The translations under genes were made by a program, and so were the position numbers. A stretch of 64,000 nt of DNA, taken from contig NZ_VITY01000009.1 in NCBI RefSeq assembly GCF_007993935.1, positions 356,036 to 420,035 on the forward strand, read 5' to 3'. Below, in pieces: positions 51,095-59,490 of the stretch. This stretch comes from Bradyrhizobium macuxiense (lineage in GTDB: Bacteria > Pseudomonadota > Alphaproteobacteria > Rhizobiales > Xanthobacteraceae). Position 1 is the first letter of the stretch. Each line of letters begins with the position of its first letter. The notes beneath the pieces were generated by a model. The model ran no database searches. It worked only from the letters and a program-made list of their open reading frames with translations, and had not been told where the DNA came from.

Positions 51095-51130
51095 GATCAT
51101 GATGCGTTTCCACGGAAACGCATCATGATC
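51095..51130. promoter_or_regulatory. perfect 16-bp stem hairpin between pgk and class II fba
   Basis: GATCATGATGCGTTTC and GAAACGCATCATGATC pair completely around a CACG loop. In the minus-strand transcript this stem lies 39 bases upstream of the aldolase start, where it could stabilise or separate mRNA segments. It is not followed by a T-run in either direction. It lies next to a family C repeat and may belong to the same dispersed group. Confidence 0.75.
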
Positions 51131-51144
51131 TCATCTCCTTGTTT

Positions 51145-51193
51145 GAGCATGATCTTTTCGGAAAACCGCTTCACACTTTTCCGGATCATGCTC
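51145..51193. repeat. dispersed palindromic repeat, family C copy 5 (short form)
   Basis: GAGCATGATC and GATCATGCTC are perfect inverted repeats with CTTTTCGGAAAACCG and CACTTTTCCG between them. It is almost identical to the copy at 25962-26010 in inverse orientation. It begins five bases after the pgk stop codon on the minus strand. Confidence 0.9.
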
Positions 51194-51197
51194 GCGA

Positions 51198-52394
51198 TCA
51201 ACCCTTTTTCAAAACTTCGACGCCCGGCAGCGGCTTGCCTTCCATCCATTCAAGAAACGCGCCGCCCGCGGTCGAGACATAGGAAAAATCGCCGGCCACG
51301 CCCGCCTGGTTCAGCGCCGCGACGGTATCGCCGCCGCCGGCGACCGAGATCAGCTTTTTGGCCCTGGTGCGCTCGGCGGCATGTTTGGCCGAAACCACGG
51401 TGCCGCGGTCGAACGGCGTCAGCTCGAAGGCGCCGAGCGGCCCGTTCCAGACCAGCGTCGCGGCGTCGTCGATCGCGGCATGGATCCGCGCGATCGATTG
51501 CGGGCCGACGTCGAGGATCATGCCGTCGGCCGGGATCGCGTCGAGGCCGTAGGCATGCGAGGGCGCGTTGGCGGCAAACTGGTTGGCGACGACGGCGTCG
51601 ACGGGCAGGATGATCGCGCAGTTGGCGGCGTTGGCCTTCTCCATGATCCGCAGCGCGGTCGCGGCGAGGTCCTTCTCGGCGAGCGACTTGCCGACCGCGA
51701 CGCCCTGCGCGTGCAGGAAGGTGTTGGCCATGCCGCCGCCGATCACCAGCGCGTCGACCTTGTTCACGAGGTTTTCCAGGAGATCGATCTTGGTCGAGAC
51801 CTTGGCGCCGCCGATGATCGCGATGACCGGCTTGGTCGGCGCTTCCAGCGCCTTGCCGAGCGCGTCGAGCTCGGCCTGCATGGTGCGGCCGGCATAGGCC
51901 GGCAGCTTGTGGCCGAGGCCTTCGGTCGAGGCGTGGGCGCGATGCGCGGCGGAGAACGCGTCGTTGACCCAGATGTCGCCGAGTTTTGCCAGCTCCGCGA
52001 CGAAGCCGGCGTCGTTCTTCTCCTCTTCCTTGTGGAAGCGGGTGTTTTCCAGACAGAGGATGTCGCCATCCTTGAGTGCTGCAACGGCCGCGGCTGCGGC
52101 GTCGCCGATGCAATCCTCGGCGAAGGCGACCGGGCGCTTGATCACCTTCGACAGCGCGTCAGCGACCGGCTTCAGCGACTCCTTGGGATCGCGTCCCTTG
52201 GGCCGGCCGAAATGGGCGAGCAGGATCACCTTGCCGCCCTTGTCGGAGATTTCGGTGATGGTAGGAGCAACGCGCTCGAGCCGGGTGGCGTCGGTGACGC
52301 GGCCGCCTTCCATGGGGACGTTGAGGTCGACGCGCAGCAGCACGCGCTTGCCCTTCACGTTGACGTCGTCGAGGGTGCGGAACGATTTTGTCAT
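51198..52394 (-). CDS. pgk: phosphoglycerate kinase
   Basis: This 398-residue glycolytic kinase shows the standard motifs: RVDLNVPM in the N-domain, AHFGRPKG, PVIAIIGGAKVSTKI, and the C-terminal SVAGGGDTVAALN nucleotide loop. It transfers phosphate from 1,3-bisphosphoglycerate to ADP. A longer open frame upstream is out of family; ATG 52394 follows AGGAAA. It is between gap and the aldolase genes in one orientation. Confidence 0.96.
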   Translation of the reverse strand: MTKSFRTLDDVNVKGKRVLLRVDLNVPMEGGRVTDATRLERVAPTITEISDKGGKVILLAHFGRPKGRDPKESLKPVADALSKVIKRPVAFAEDCIGDAAAAAVAALKDGDILCLENTRFHKEEEKNDAGFVAELAKLGDIWVNDAFSAAHRAHASTEGLGHKLPAYAGRTMQAELDALGKALEAPTKPVIAIIGGAKVSTKIDLLENLVNKVDALVIGGGMANTFLHAQGVAVGKSLAEKDLAATALRIMEKANAANCAIILPVDAVVANQFAANAPSHAYGLDAIPADGMILDVGPQSIARIHAAIDDAATLVWNGPLGAFELTPFDRGTVVSAKHAAERTRAKKLISVAGGGDTVAALNQAGVAGDFSYVSTAGGAFLEWMEGKPLPGVEVLKKG

Positions 52395-52498
52395 GAGCGT
52401 TTCCTGTGCGGCCGGACACGGCCGTCCTGGGGACGGCGTCGCTTTCGCTTGCCGATGTCGCGGCCGTTGCGGCCACGAATGCGGAGGGCAAAGACGCA

Positions 52499-52523
52499 GA
52501 TGCCCGGCGCTAGGCCGGGCATC
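52499..52523 (-). terminator. hairpin after gap, possible weak terminator or processing stem
   Basis: A ten-base perfect stem GATGCCCGGC/GCCGGGCATC with a five-base loop lies 15 bases after the gap stop codon on the minus strand. Only a short T-rich run (TGCGTCTTTG) follows, so termination may be partial, allowing gap to be more strongly expressed than pgk. Confidence 0.6.
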
Positions 52524-52537
52524 GCGAACAGTCGAAC

Positions 52538-53545
52538 TTAAGCCAGCTTGCCGATCGCGACGGCGGTGTCCGCCATGCGGTTCGAGAAGCCCCACTCGTT
52601 GTCATACCAGGCCATCACGCGCACCAGCGTGCCGTTCTGCACCTTGGTCTGGTCCATGTGGAAGGTGGCCGAGTGCGGATCGTGGTTGAAGTCGATCGAG
52701 ACGTTCGGCGCGTTGGTGTAGCCGAGGATGCCCTTGAGCTGCTGCTCGGAGGCGCGCTTCATCGCCTCGTTGATCTCCTTGGCATCGGTGGCGCGCTTGG
52801 CGACGATCTTGAGGTCGATCACGGAGACGTTCGGGGTCGGCACGCGGACCGAGACGCCGTCGAGCTTGCCCTTCAGCTCGGGCAGCACCAGGCCGATCGC
52901 CTTCGCAGCGCCGGTCGAGGTCGGGATCATCGACATCGCCGCGGCGCGGCCGCGATAGAGGTCCTTGTGCAGGGTGTCGAGCGTCGGCTGGTCGCCGGTA
53001 TAGGCGTGGATCGTGGTCATGAAGCCGGTCTCGATGCCGACGGTGTCGTTCAGCACTTTGGCGACCGGCGCGAGGCAGTTGGTGGTGCAGGAGCCGTTGG
53101 AGACGACCAGCTGATCCTTGTTCAGTGTGTCGTGGTTGACGCCGTAGACGATGGTGGCGTCAGCGCCGTCGGCGGGCGCCGAGACCAGCACGCGCTTGGC
53201 GCCGGCGGTGAGGTGCGCCGAAGCCTTGTCCTTCGAGGTGAAGATGCCGGTGCATTCCAGCGCGACGTCGACGCCGAGGGCCTTCCACGGCAGCTTGGAG
53301 GGATCGCGCTCGGCCGAAACCTTGATCTTGTTGTCGCCGAGGCTGATCGTGTCGCCATCGACGGTCACGGTGCCGGGGAAGCGCCCGTGCACGGAATCGA
53401 AGCGCAGCAGATGCGCGTTGGTCTCGACCGGACCGAGGTCGTTGATGCCGACCACCTCGATGTCCTTGCGGCCGGACTCGGCGATGGCGCGCAGAATGTT
53501 GCGGCCGATACGCCCAAACCCGTTGATCGCGACGCGGATTGCCAT
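52538..53545 (-). CDS. gap: glyceraldehyde-3-phosphate dehydrogenase, type I
   Basis: This is a 335-residue enzyme with NGFGRIGRN at the cofactor end and the catalytic Cys153 in NGSCTTNCLAP, followed by the DRRAAMSMIPTSTGAAKAIG-like S-loop. The reaction oxidises glyceraldehyde-3-phosphate with NAD(P). RBS AGAGGAG precedes the ATG. It lies in the order tkt, gap, pgk, fba on the minus strand, as in many alphaproteobacteria. Confidence 0.97.
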   Translation of the reverse strand: MAIRVAINGFGRIGRNILRAIAESGRKDIEVVGINDLGPVETNAHLLRFDSVHGRFPGTVTVDGDTISLGDNKIKVSAERDPSKLPWKALGVDVALECTGIFTSKDKASAHLTAGAKRVLVSAPADGADATIVYGVNHDTLNKDQLVVSNGSCTTNCLAPVAKVLNDTVGIETGFMTTIHAYTGDQPTLDTLHKDLYRGRAAAMSMIPTSTGAAKAIGLVLPELKGKLDGVSVRVPTPNVSVIDLKIVAKRATDAKEINEAMKRASEQQLKGILGYTNAPNVSIDFNHDPHSATFHMDQTKVQNGTLVRVMAWYDNEWGFSNRMADTAVAIGKLA

Positions 53546-53610
53546 GCTCGTCTCCTCTAAAGCTGTTGTCAGCCCCGCGGGAGGGCTCCCACGAGGTTCT
53601 TACGGCGGAA

Positions 53611-53629
53611 CGCCCGGTTCAGCCGGGCG
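53611..53629 (-). terminator. hairpin between tkt and gap
   Basis: The stem CGCCCGG/CCGGGCG with a five-base loop lies in the 160-base gap between the tkt stop and the gap start. No T-run follows, so it may be an attenuator or a processing site rather than a full terminator. Confidence 0.45.
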
Positions 53630-53705
53630 CGTACGGAAAAGATGGAGCTTTGGTAATCCTTTTTCGCGACAAGCTCAACCGTGACCCGCGGGTGTCAGGC
53701 CAGCG

Positions 53706-55688
53706 TCAGACGCGCTTCGTGGCAGCGTTAACGACGGCCTCAGCGGTAATGCCGAAATGCGGGAAAAGGTCCTTCGCCGGGGCGCTGGCGCCGAAACCGT
53801 GCATGCCGATGAATTCGCCATCATGGCCGATCACGGCGTCCCAGCCCCAGCGCACCGCGGCCTCGATCGCGATCTTGACCGGAGCGTTGCCGATAATGGC
53901 ATTTTGCCGCTCGGCGGGCTGCGCCAGCAGCAATTCCAGCGACGGGACCGAGACGACCCGCGTCGCGATGCCGCGCCCGGCCAGCTGCTTCTGCGCCTCG
54001 ACCGCGATCTGGACCTCGGAACCGGACGCGAACAATGACACTTTTGCGTCACCCTGCGCCGCGACCAGTTCGTAGGCGCCGTGGCTGCAGGGATTGTCGT
54101 TGGGCGCCGTGGTGCGGAGCTGCGGCAGGTTCTGGCGGGTCAGCGCCAGCACCGTCGGTCCGTCGATGCGGTTGAGCGCCAGTTCCCAGCACTCGGCGGT
54201 CTCGACCGCGTCGCAGGGACGGAACACGCGCATGTTGGGGATCGCGCGCAGCGCCGAGAGGTGCTCCACCGGCTGGTGCGTCGGGCCGTCCTCGCCGAGA
54301 CCGATTGAGTCATGGGTCATGACATAGACCACGCCGGTGCCCATCAGCGCCGACAGCCGCATCGCGGGGCGCGCATAGTCGGTGAACACCAGGAAGGTGG
54401 CGCCGTTCGGCGCGAAGCCGCCATGCAGGAAGATGCCGTTGAGGCACGCCGCCATGCCGTGCTCGCGGATGCCGTAATGGATGAAGCGGCCCTTCGGCGT
54501 CTTGGCGCCGAACGCCGTCGCCGACTTCGCCTTGTTGTTGTTGGAGCCGGTGAGGTCGGCGGAGCCGGCCACGAATTCCATCGGCATCGCGGCCGCGATC
54601 ACCTCGATGGCGGCTTCCGACGATTTGCGGGAGGCGACGTTGAGCGGGTTTTCCAAGAGGCCCTTCTTGAAGGCGCGCAGCCCCTTGGCGAGCGAGGCCG
54701 GCCGCTCGTGTCGGATGCGGCGCTCGAACTCGGCGCGCTTGCGGTTGCCGAGCTGTGCGAACTGCTCGTCCCAGGCCTTATGCTCGGCGGCGCCGCGGCT
54801 GCCTGCCTCGCGCCAGGCCTTCAGCACATCGTCGGGCACCGAGAACGGCTCGAGCGAGATGCCGAGCTTTTCCTTGGCGGCCTTGAGCTCGTCGGCGCCG
54901 AGCGCCTCACCATGGGCTTTCGCAGTGCCGGCCTTGTGCGGCGCCCCGTATCCGATCGTGGTCTTGCACGCGATCATCGAAGGCTTGCTGGATTTCTGCG
55001 CGCGGGTGATCGCAGCGGCAATCGCCTGCGGATCATGGCCGTCGATCAATTCCGCGGCCCAGCCTGCCGACTTGAAGCGCTTCACCTGGTCGACGGAATC
55101 GGAGATCGAGGTCGGGCCGTCGATCGAGATGCCGTTGTCGTCGTACAGCACGATCATCTTGTTGAGCCGCCAGACGCCGGCGAGCGCGATCGCTTCCTGC
55201 GAGACGCCTTCCATCAGGTCGCCGTCGGAGGCGAGCACATAGGTGTGGTGGTTGACGATCTTCTTGCCGAACTCGGCGGCGAGCATCTTCTCGGCGAGCG
55301 CCATGCCGACCGCGGTCGCGATGCCCTGGCCGAGCGGGCCGGTGGTGGTCTCGATCCCCTTGGTGTGGAAATTCTCCGGATGTCCCGGCGTCAGCGATCC
55401 GAGCTGGCGGAAGTGCTTGATCTGGTCGAGCGTCATGTCCTTGTTGCCGGTCAGATACAGCAACGCATAGAGCAGCATCGAGCCGTGGCCGGCCGACAGC
55501 ACGAAGCGGTCGCGGTCGGGCCACGCCACGTCGGCGGCATCGAACTTCAGAAACTTTGTAAACAGCACGGTCGCGATGTCGGCGGCGCCCATCGGCAGGC
55601 CGGGATGGCCGGAATTAGCCTTCTCGACGGCGTCCATGGCAAGGCCACGGATCGCATTGGCCATACGGGTGTGATCGACCTGCGTCAT
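53706..55688 (-). CDS. tkt: transketolase
   Basis: The 660-residue thiamine-diphosphate enzyme shows GHGSMLLYALLYLTG, ASDGDLMEGVSQE (the GDG...N cofactor segment), and DSIGLGEDGPTHQP in the central domain, with the expected three-domain length. It moves two-carbon units between sugar phosphates in the pentose phosphate and Calvin pathways. ATG 55688 gives the common MTQVDHTRMAN start; fourteen extra codons upstream are not supported. First gene of the minus-strand operon. Confidence 0.97.
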   Translation of the reverse strand: MTQVDHTRMANAIRGLAMDAVEKANSGHPGLPMGAADIATVLFTKFLKFDAADVAWPDRDRFVLSAGHGSMLLYALLYLTGNKDMTLDQIKHFRQLGSLTPGHPENFHTKGIETTTGPLGQGIATAVGMALAEKMLAAEFGKKIVNHHTYVLASDGDLMEGVSQEAIALAGVWRLNKMIVLYDDNGISIDGPTSISDSVDQVKRFKSAGWAAELIDGHDPQAIAAAITRAQKSSKPSMIACKTTIGYGAPHKAGTAKAHGEALGADELKAAKEKLGISLEPFSVPDDVLKAWREAGSRGAAEHKAWDEQFAQLGNRKRAEFERRIRHERPASLAKGLRAFKKGLLENPLNVASRKSSEAAIEVIAAAMPMEFVAGSADLTGSNNNKAKSATAFGAKTPKGRFIHYGIREHGMAACLNGIFLHGGFAPNGATFLVFTDYARPAMRLSALMGTGVVYVMTHDSIGLGEDGPTHQPVEHLSALRAIPNMRVFRPCDAVETAECWELALNRIDGPTVLALTRQNLPQLRTTAPNDNPCSHGAYELVAAQGDAKVSLFASGSEVQIAVEAQKQLAGRGIATRVVSVPSLELLLAQPAERQNAIIGNAPVKIAIEAAVRWGWDAVIGHDGEFIGMHGFGASAPAKDLFPHFGITAEAVVNAATKRV

Positions 55689-56008
55689 GATGAAAAGTCC
55701 GCCTGGAATGAGAGCTGATTCTGAACGCATCGGGGCGGGCAGCCGCGATACGTGCGTGGATGGGCCTTACGGGTTGGAGGGTGGATTAGCACCTCAATTC
55801 CGCAAGTCCAAGGCGATGAAACGCCCCAAAACGGGGAAAAGTTGCCCGAAATCGCTCAATTTCATTGAACGGTGCATAGTTCTGCGCCGCCGTTGCGCTT
55901 CGCTCGCTTGCCACGTAAATTTCGTCCGCTAAACGCTTGCCGAACCGCCGCTTTTGCCGTGCGGCAGCCATCTCTAACGGCCTACCTGAGGGGTCCACGC
56001 CGCGTGTC
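55689..56008. other. divergent promoter region between tkt and zapA operons
   Basis: This 320-base gap must hold promoters for both directions. It contains AT-richer stretches (for example CTCAATTTCATTGAACGGTG at about 55855-55874) but no repeat, RNA or conserved gene that I recognise. A family-type CbbR or ZapA-linked motif could not be confirmed by eye. Confidence 0.45.
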
Positions 56009-56329
56009 ATGAGTGATCGTCTCGCCAACGGGTCTGGCAATACCGAGGCACCGCTTGCCGATATCGACGCTGCGACCAAGCGGCTGATGGCCGCGCTCGA
56101 TGCGCTGGAAAGCTCCGTGGAGCGGCGCCGCGAGGCCGACCGCGACGAGAATGAATTGGCGAGCCGGATCCAGGCGCTCGGCGCCGATCGCTCCCGGCTT
56201 GCCGACGAACTCGACGGATCGCTGGTGAAGACGCGCAAGCTCGAGCGCGCCAATCGCGACATCGCGGAAAAGCTCGACGCCGCGATCGGCACCATACGCG
56301 CCGTGCTCGAGGGCGGAGACAGCAGATGA
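56009..56329 (+). CDS. DUF4164 family coiled-coil protein
   Basis: The 106-residue protein is almost wholly coiled coil (about residues 20-100, for example LMAALDALESSVERRREADRD-like heptads) and matches the DUF4164 family found upstream of zapA in rhizobia. Its ATG follows no clear ribosome site and an earlier ATG at 55937 is out of family. It overlaps zapA by four bases, so the two are translated together. Inferred role: partner or adaptor in cell division. Confidence 0.8.
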   Translation: MSDRLANGSGNTEAPLADIDAATKRLMAALDALESSVERRREADRDENELASRIQALGADRSRLADELDGSLVKTRKLERANRDIAEKLDAAIGTIRAVLEGGDSR

Positions 56330-56709
56330 GCCACATCAACGTCACCATCAATGGCCGGCAATACCGGATGGCCTGCGAGGAAGGCCAGGAGGTGCGGCTG
56401 TTGAAGCTTGCGGAAAATCTCCAGCAGCGCGTCGAATCGTTGCGCGGCAAGTTCGGCGAGATCGGCGATGCGCGGCTGACCGTGATGGCGGCGCTCACCG
56501 CCTGCGACGAATTGGTCGACGCGAGCGCGCGCATCCGCAGCCTCGAGGAAGAGGTCGAGCAGCTGCGCAATGCCCGCACAGCGGCCACCGACCGCGCGCG
56601 CGCGACCCAGACCGCGGTCTCCAACGCGCTCAACGCCGCCGCCGAGCGGATCGAGCGCACCACGCAGGTGCTGAACCGCACCATCGGCGGCGGCATCGCG
56701 ATCGGGTGA
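56326..56709 (+). CDS. zapA: cell division protein ZapA
   Basis: This 127-residue protein has the ZapA fold: an N-terminal small domain (HINVTINGRQYRMACEEGQE) and a long helix (about 40-110). ZapA binds FtsZ and stabilises the division ring. The order DUF4164-zapA-6S RNA-5-formyl-THF cyclo-ligase matches the known alphaproteobacterial and gammaproteobacterial neighbourhood. Confidence 0.92.
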   Translation: MSHINVTINGRQYRMACEEGQEVRLLKLAENLQQRVESLRGKFGEIGDARLTVMAALTACDELVDASARIRSLEEEVEQLRNARTAATDRARATQTAVSNALNAAAERIERTTQVLNRTIGGGIAIG

Positions 56710-56717
56710 AACCCCGT

Positions 56718-56839
56718 GTCGTCCCGGCGAAAGCCGGGACCCATATTCCGCGGCCCGTCGGTTATGGGCGGTGTGGGTTCATACTCTTCCGCGACAATCA
56801 ATAATGGTGGTTATGGGTCCCGGCCTGCGCCGGGACGAC
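56718..56839. repeat. dispersed palindromic repeat, family E copy 3
   Basis: The ends GTCGTCCCGGCGAAAGCCGG and CCGGCCTGCGCCGGGACGAC are inverted repeats, with GACCCATA and GGTTATGGGTC interior blocks as in the two units at 37385-37661. It is between zapA and the 6S RNA candidate. Confidence 0.88.
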
Positions 56840-56920
56840 GAGGTACAGCTAGCGAAGTCGGGCAACGATAGCTAGATTAGCCCCCGCGAAGCTGCGTCGT
56901 GCGTCAGGAGCCATATATCC

Positions 56921-57056
56921 CCGGGGCCTTATCGATCCTTTAGGGAACTGTCCCTGGCCGGGTCCGTGGACCCGGACATATGGTGCCCACCTACTTTCGT
57001 AGGGAACTCCGGGATCGAGCGCTCCAACGGCCTCTGCGGCTTCGCACTATTTTTGC
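56921..57056 (+). ncRNA. ssrS: 6S RNA (SsrS) candidate
   Basis: The stretch folds as a long stem with a central bubble, the 6S form. GGGGCC pairs with GGCCTC (56923 and 57029) and TCGATCC with GGATCGA (56932 and 57012), while the interior contains two hairpins (CCGGGTC/GACCCGG with a four-base loop, and CCTAC/GTAGG). The location between zapA and the cyclo-ligase gene is the conserved place of ssrS. 6S RNA binds sigma-70 RNA polymerase in stationary phase. The ends are estimated; a TATTTTTG stretch follows. Confidence 0.82.
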
Positions 57057-57214
57057 TGTTGCCTGGTCGTCGCGCGGCGGCGGTTCGATTGTGGTGCAGC
57101 GCTGTCCCCTGCGAAGCAGGGCGTCCAGTGCGCAGCGGCCTGGCCCTTTGAATGCTAGCGTCTCTGAATGATGGATCGTCCGTTGTCGCGGACGACGACA
57201 GCGGAAGATGGATC

Positions 57215-57793
57215 ATGCACGCATCTCCATCGAAGGCCGAGCTTCGGGCGCTTGCCCTCGCCAAGCGCGACGCGCTGAGCGACGAGCAGCGCGCGACCGC
57301 CGCCGAAGCGCTCGCCAAACGCGGCGCGCCGTTCGAGATCACGCAAGGCATGATCATCTCCGGCTATGCCCCGATCCGCAGCGAGATCGATCCGGCGCCG
57401 TTGATGAAGAAGCTTGCGGAAAAGGGTGCGCGGCTCGCGCTGCCCTGTATCAATGCGCGCGGCCAGTCGCTGACCTTCCGCAGTTGGTCGCCGCAGGACC
57501 GGCTGATGCTCGGGCCGCTCGGCATTCCCGAGCCGTCGCCGGCCGCGGCCGAGGTGCATCCCGATGTGATGCTGGTGCCGCTTGCCGCATTCGACAAGCT
57601 CGGCCACCGCATCGGTTACGGCGCCGGCTATTACGACTATACCTTTGCGCATCTGCGCAAGGCCAAGCACGTGATCGGGGTGGGTGTTGCCTTTGCTGCA
57701 CAGGAAACCAAGGCCATTCCGGCGCTATCGCACGACGTCCCGCTCGATTATGTGCTAACGGAGCGCAAGACGTTCGATTTCCGGAGTAGCTAG
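57215..57793 (+). CDS. 5-formyltetrahydrofolate cyclo-ligase
   Basis: This 192-residue enzyme converts 5-formyl-THF to 5,10-methenyl-THF with ATP. The family motif GYGAGYYDYTF near residue 146 and LVPLAAFDKLGHRIGYGAG are visible, as is SGYAPIRSEIDP. The ATG at 57215 is favoured by GGAAGATGGA upstream; an ATG at 57152 adds 21 codons without homology and is too close to the 6S RNA. It is the usual neighbour of ssrS. YmdB follows two bases later. Confidence 0.9.
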   Translation: MHASPSKAELRALALAKRDALSDEQRATAAEALAKRGAPFEITQGMIISGYAPIRSEIDPAPLMKKLAEKGARLALPCINARGQSLTFRSWSPQDRLMLGPLGIPEPSPAAAEVHPDVMLVPLAAFDKLGHRIGYGAGYYDYTFAHLRKAKHVIGVGVAFAAQETKAIPALSHDVPLDYVLTERKTFDFRSS

Positions 57794-57795
57794 CC

Positions 57796-58620
57796 TTGCG
57801 TATCCTCTTCGTTGGTGACGTCGTCGGCAGGACCGGCCGCACCGCCATCGCCGACCATCTTCCCGGCATGATCAGGGACTGGTCGCTCGACCTCGTCGTC
57901 GTCAATGGCGAGAATTCCGCCGGCGGCTTCGGCATCACCGAGGCGATCTACCAGGAGTTGCTGGATGCCGGCGCGGACGCGATCACGCTCGGCAACCACG
58001 CCTGGAATCAGAAGGAGGCGCTGGTCTTCATCGAACGCGCGCCGCGCCTGATCCGCCCGCTGAATTTCCCGCGCCATTCGCCGGGCCGCGGCGCCACGCT
58101 GGTCGACACCAAGAACGGCAAGCGCGCGCTCGTGCTCAATGCGATCGGCCGCGTGTTCATGGAGCCGTCGTCCAACGATCCGTTCAGCGCGATCGATCGC
58201 GAGCTCGAGGCCTGCCCGCTACGCGAGGGCTGTGACGCCATCGTGCTCGATTTCCACGCCGAGGCGACCAGCGAGAAGCAGGGCGTCGGCTTCTTCTGCG
58301 ACGGCCGCGTCAGCCTCGTGGTCGGCACCCATACCCATGTGCCGACCGCCGACCACCAGGTGCTGCCCGGTGGCACCGCCTATATGAGCGATGCCGGCAT
58401 GACCGGCGATTATGATTCGGTGATCGGCATGCAGAAGGAGGAGCCGCTGCAGCGCTTCCTCACCGGCATTCCCTCCGGCCGTTTCGAGCCGGCCGGCGGC
58501 GTTGCGACGCTGAGCGGTATCGCGGTCGAGACCGACGACGCGACCGGGCTTGCGGTCAAGGTCGCGCCGGTGCGCGCCGGCGGCCGGCTCGAGCCCGCGG
58601 TGCCGGGGTTCTGGCCTTGA
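57796..58620 (+). CDS. YmdB family metallophosphoesterase
   Basis: The 274-residue protein is of the TIGR00282/YmdB type. Visible family motifs are FVGDVVGRTGR (metal-binding Asp), VNGENSAGG, GNHAW and GTHTHVPTAD. Members hydrolyse 2',3'-cyclic nucleotides or related phosphodiesters and influence biofilm and sporulation decisions in some bacteria. The start codon is a TTG, directly after the cyclo-ligase stop, so translation is coupled. Its 3' end seems to be partly duplicated further downstream at about 59225-59267. Confidence 0.9.
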   Translation: MRILFVGDVVGRTGRTAIADHLPGMIRDWSLDLVVVNGENSAGGFGITEAIYQELLDAGADAITLGNHAWNQKEALVFIERAPRLIRPLNFPRHSPGRGATLVDTKNGKRALVLNAIGRVFMEPSSNDPFSAIDRELEACPLREGCDAIVLDFHAEATSEKQGVGFFCDGRVSLVVGTHTHVPTADHQVLPGGTAYMSDAGMTGDYDSVIGMQKEEPLQRFLTGIPSGRFEPAGGVATLSGIAVETDDATGLAVKVAPVRAGGRLEPAVPGFWP

Positions 58621-58649
58621 GTGGTTCTGCGGATTGGTGATCAGGAAAC

Positions 58650-59171
58650 ATGAGTGTCTCGGCGGAGTGGCTGAAGCGACTTATCGAGACGGAGCTTGCG
58701 ACAATTGATCATGAGGCCACTCTAGCCTTTATCAGGGCTCGTTTGGTCGAACCGCACATTGTCATGAGAGATTGGGACTACGGCTCACCGGGTCAGCAAT
58801 ATCCATGCTGGACGACGTTCGAAGACCGCAGCTGGGACTTGGCATTGGCCCATTGCAATGAGGGCTACGGTCCTCAAAGGCCATGGGGAATGGTATGGAT
58901 TGGCGAAAGTGGGCGGCCGACATCGATGGGCATGGACACGAGTTGGCATCCTGGCTTCGTCGCCGCGTTTCTTGACAGTGTCGTCGCAACAGAATTGCCG
59001 ATATGGCGCGTCTATCGACGAAATGATGACCGGGCCTTTGCGCCCATTACAGCGCCTGGTGAGTGGAAGACGGCGTGGGAGAGCCGGGATCATCTTGCAG
59101 AACACCCGAAGGACAACCGGTACTACGTGTTGGACACCCTGCGAGATCCAAATCAGTGGTTGTCTTCGTAA
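58650..59171 (+). CDS. hypothetical protein, possibly horizontally acquired
   Basis: The 173-residue frame (MSVSAEWLKRLIETELATIDH) has a protein-like composition rich in Trp, Tyr and charged residues and a codon use with clearly lower GC than its neighbours. I do not recognise a family. There is no signal peptide or membrane segment. It could be an immunity or small enzyme-like protein; SMI1-type and similar folds are not excluded. Its ATG follows GATCAGGAAAC. It sits between ymdB and an apparent fragment of the ymdB end, which suggests that it was inserted as a cassette. Confidence 0.6.
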   Translation: MSVSAEWLKRLIETELATIDHEATLAFIRARLVEPHIVMRDWDYGSPGQQYPCWTTFEDRSWDLALAHCNEGYGPQRPWGMVWIGESGRPTSMGMDTSWHPGFVAAFLDSVVATELPIWRVYRRNDDRAFAPITAPGEWKTAWESRDHLAEHPKDNRYYVLDTLRDPNQWLSS

Positions 59172-59490
59172 TCCCAATACTTGCGAAAATCAAAGAAGCC
59201 CCAGACGAATAGCTGCGCTGATTTTGGCGCAGGCGGTTTCAAGCGGTGCCGGGGTTCTTGCCGGTTGAAAGATTGCTCCCGGATTGCGCTGCGCTGCATC
59301 CGGGCTACGGGCTGCATACAATTTCGGAATAATAGAAGAGTATCGGTGATTTGCCCGTCGTGTCAAGTTGCCGTGTCAGACGCCGGTGGCCGCCGGCTAC
59401 TTTGCATGGGGTTGTTTTCGATATTTTGGTAGGCGCTCCGCCAAGCGCACGCGGACGACCGTCGGCTTCATACGCTATGGGGCCGCGGAT
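59172..59490. repeat. gap with ymdB-end fragment and a short palindromic repeat
   Basis: This 319-base gap carries a 16-base exact copy (59243-59258) of the ymdB end at 58597-58612, in the same translational frame (AVPGF followed by L/W-P), with weaker similarity on both sides. It is followed at 59277-59313 by a family F repeat beginning CCCGGATTGCG and ending CCGGGCTACGG. Nothing else recognisable lies in it; short frames are not supported. Confidence 0.6.

Noticed and set aside
52395..52595. Longer N-terminus of phosphoglycerate kinase
   Set aside because: The extra 67 codons are low-complexity and overlap the end of gap; the family starts at MTKSFRTLDD.
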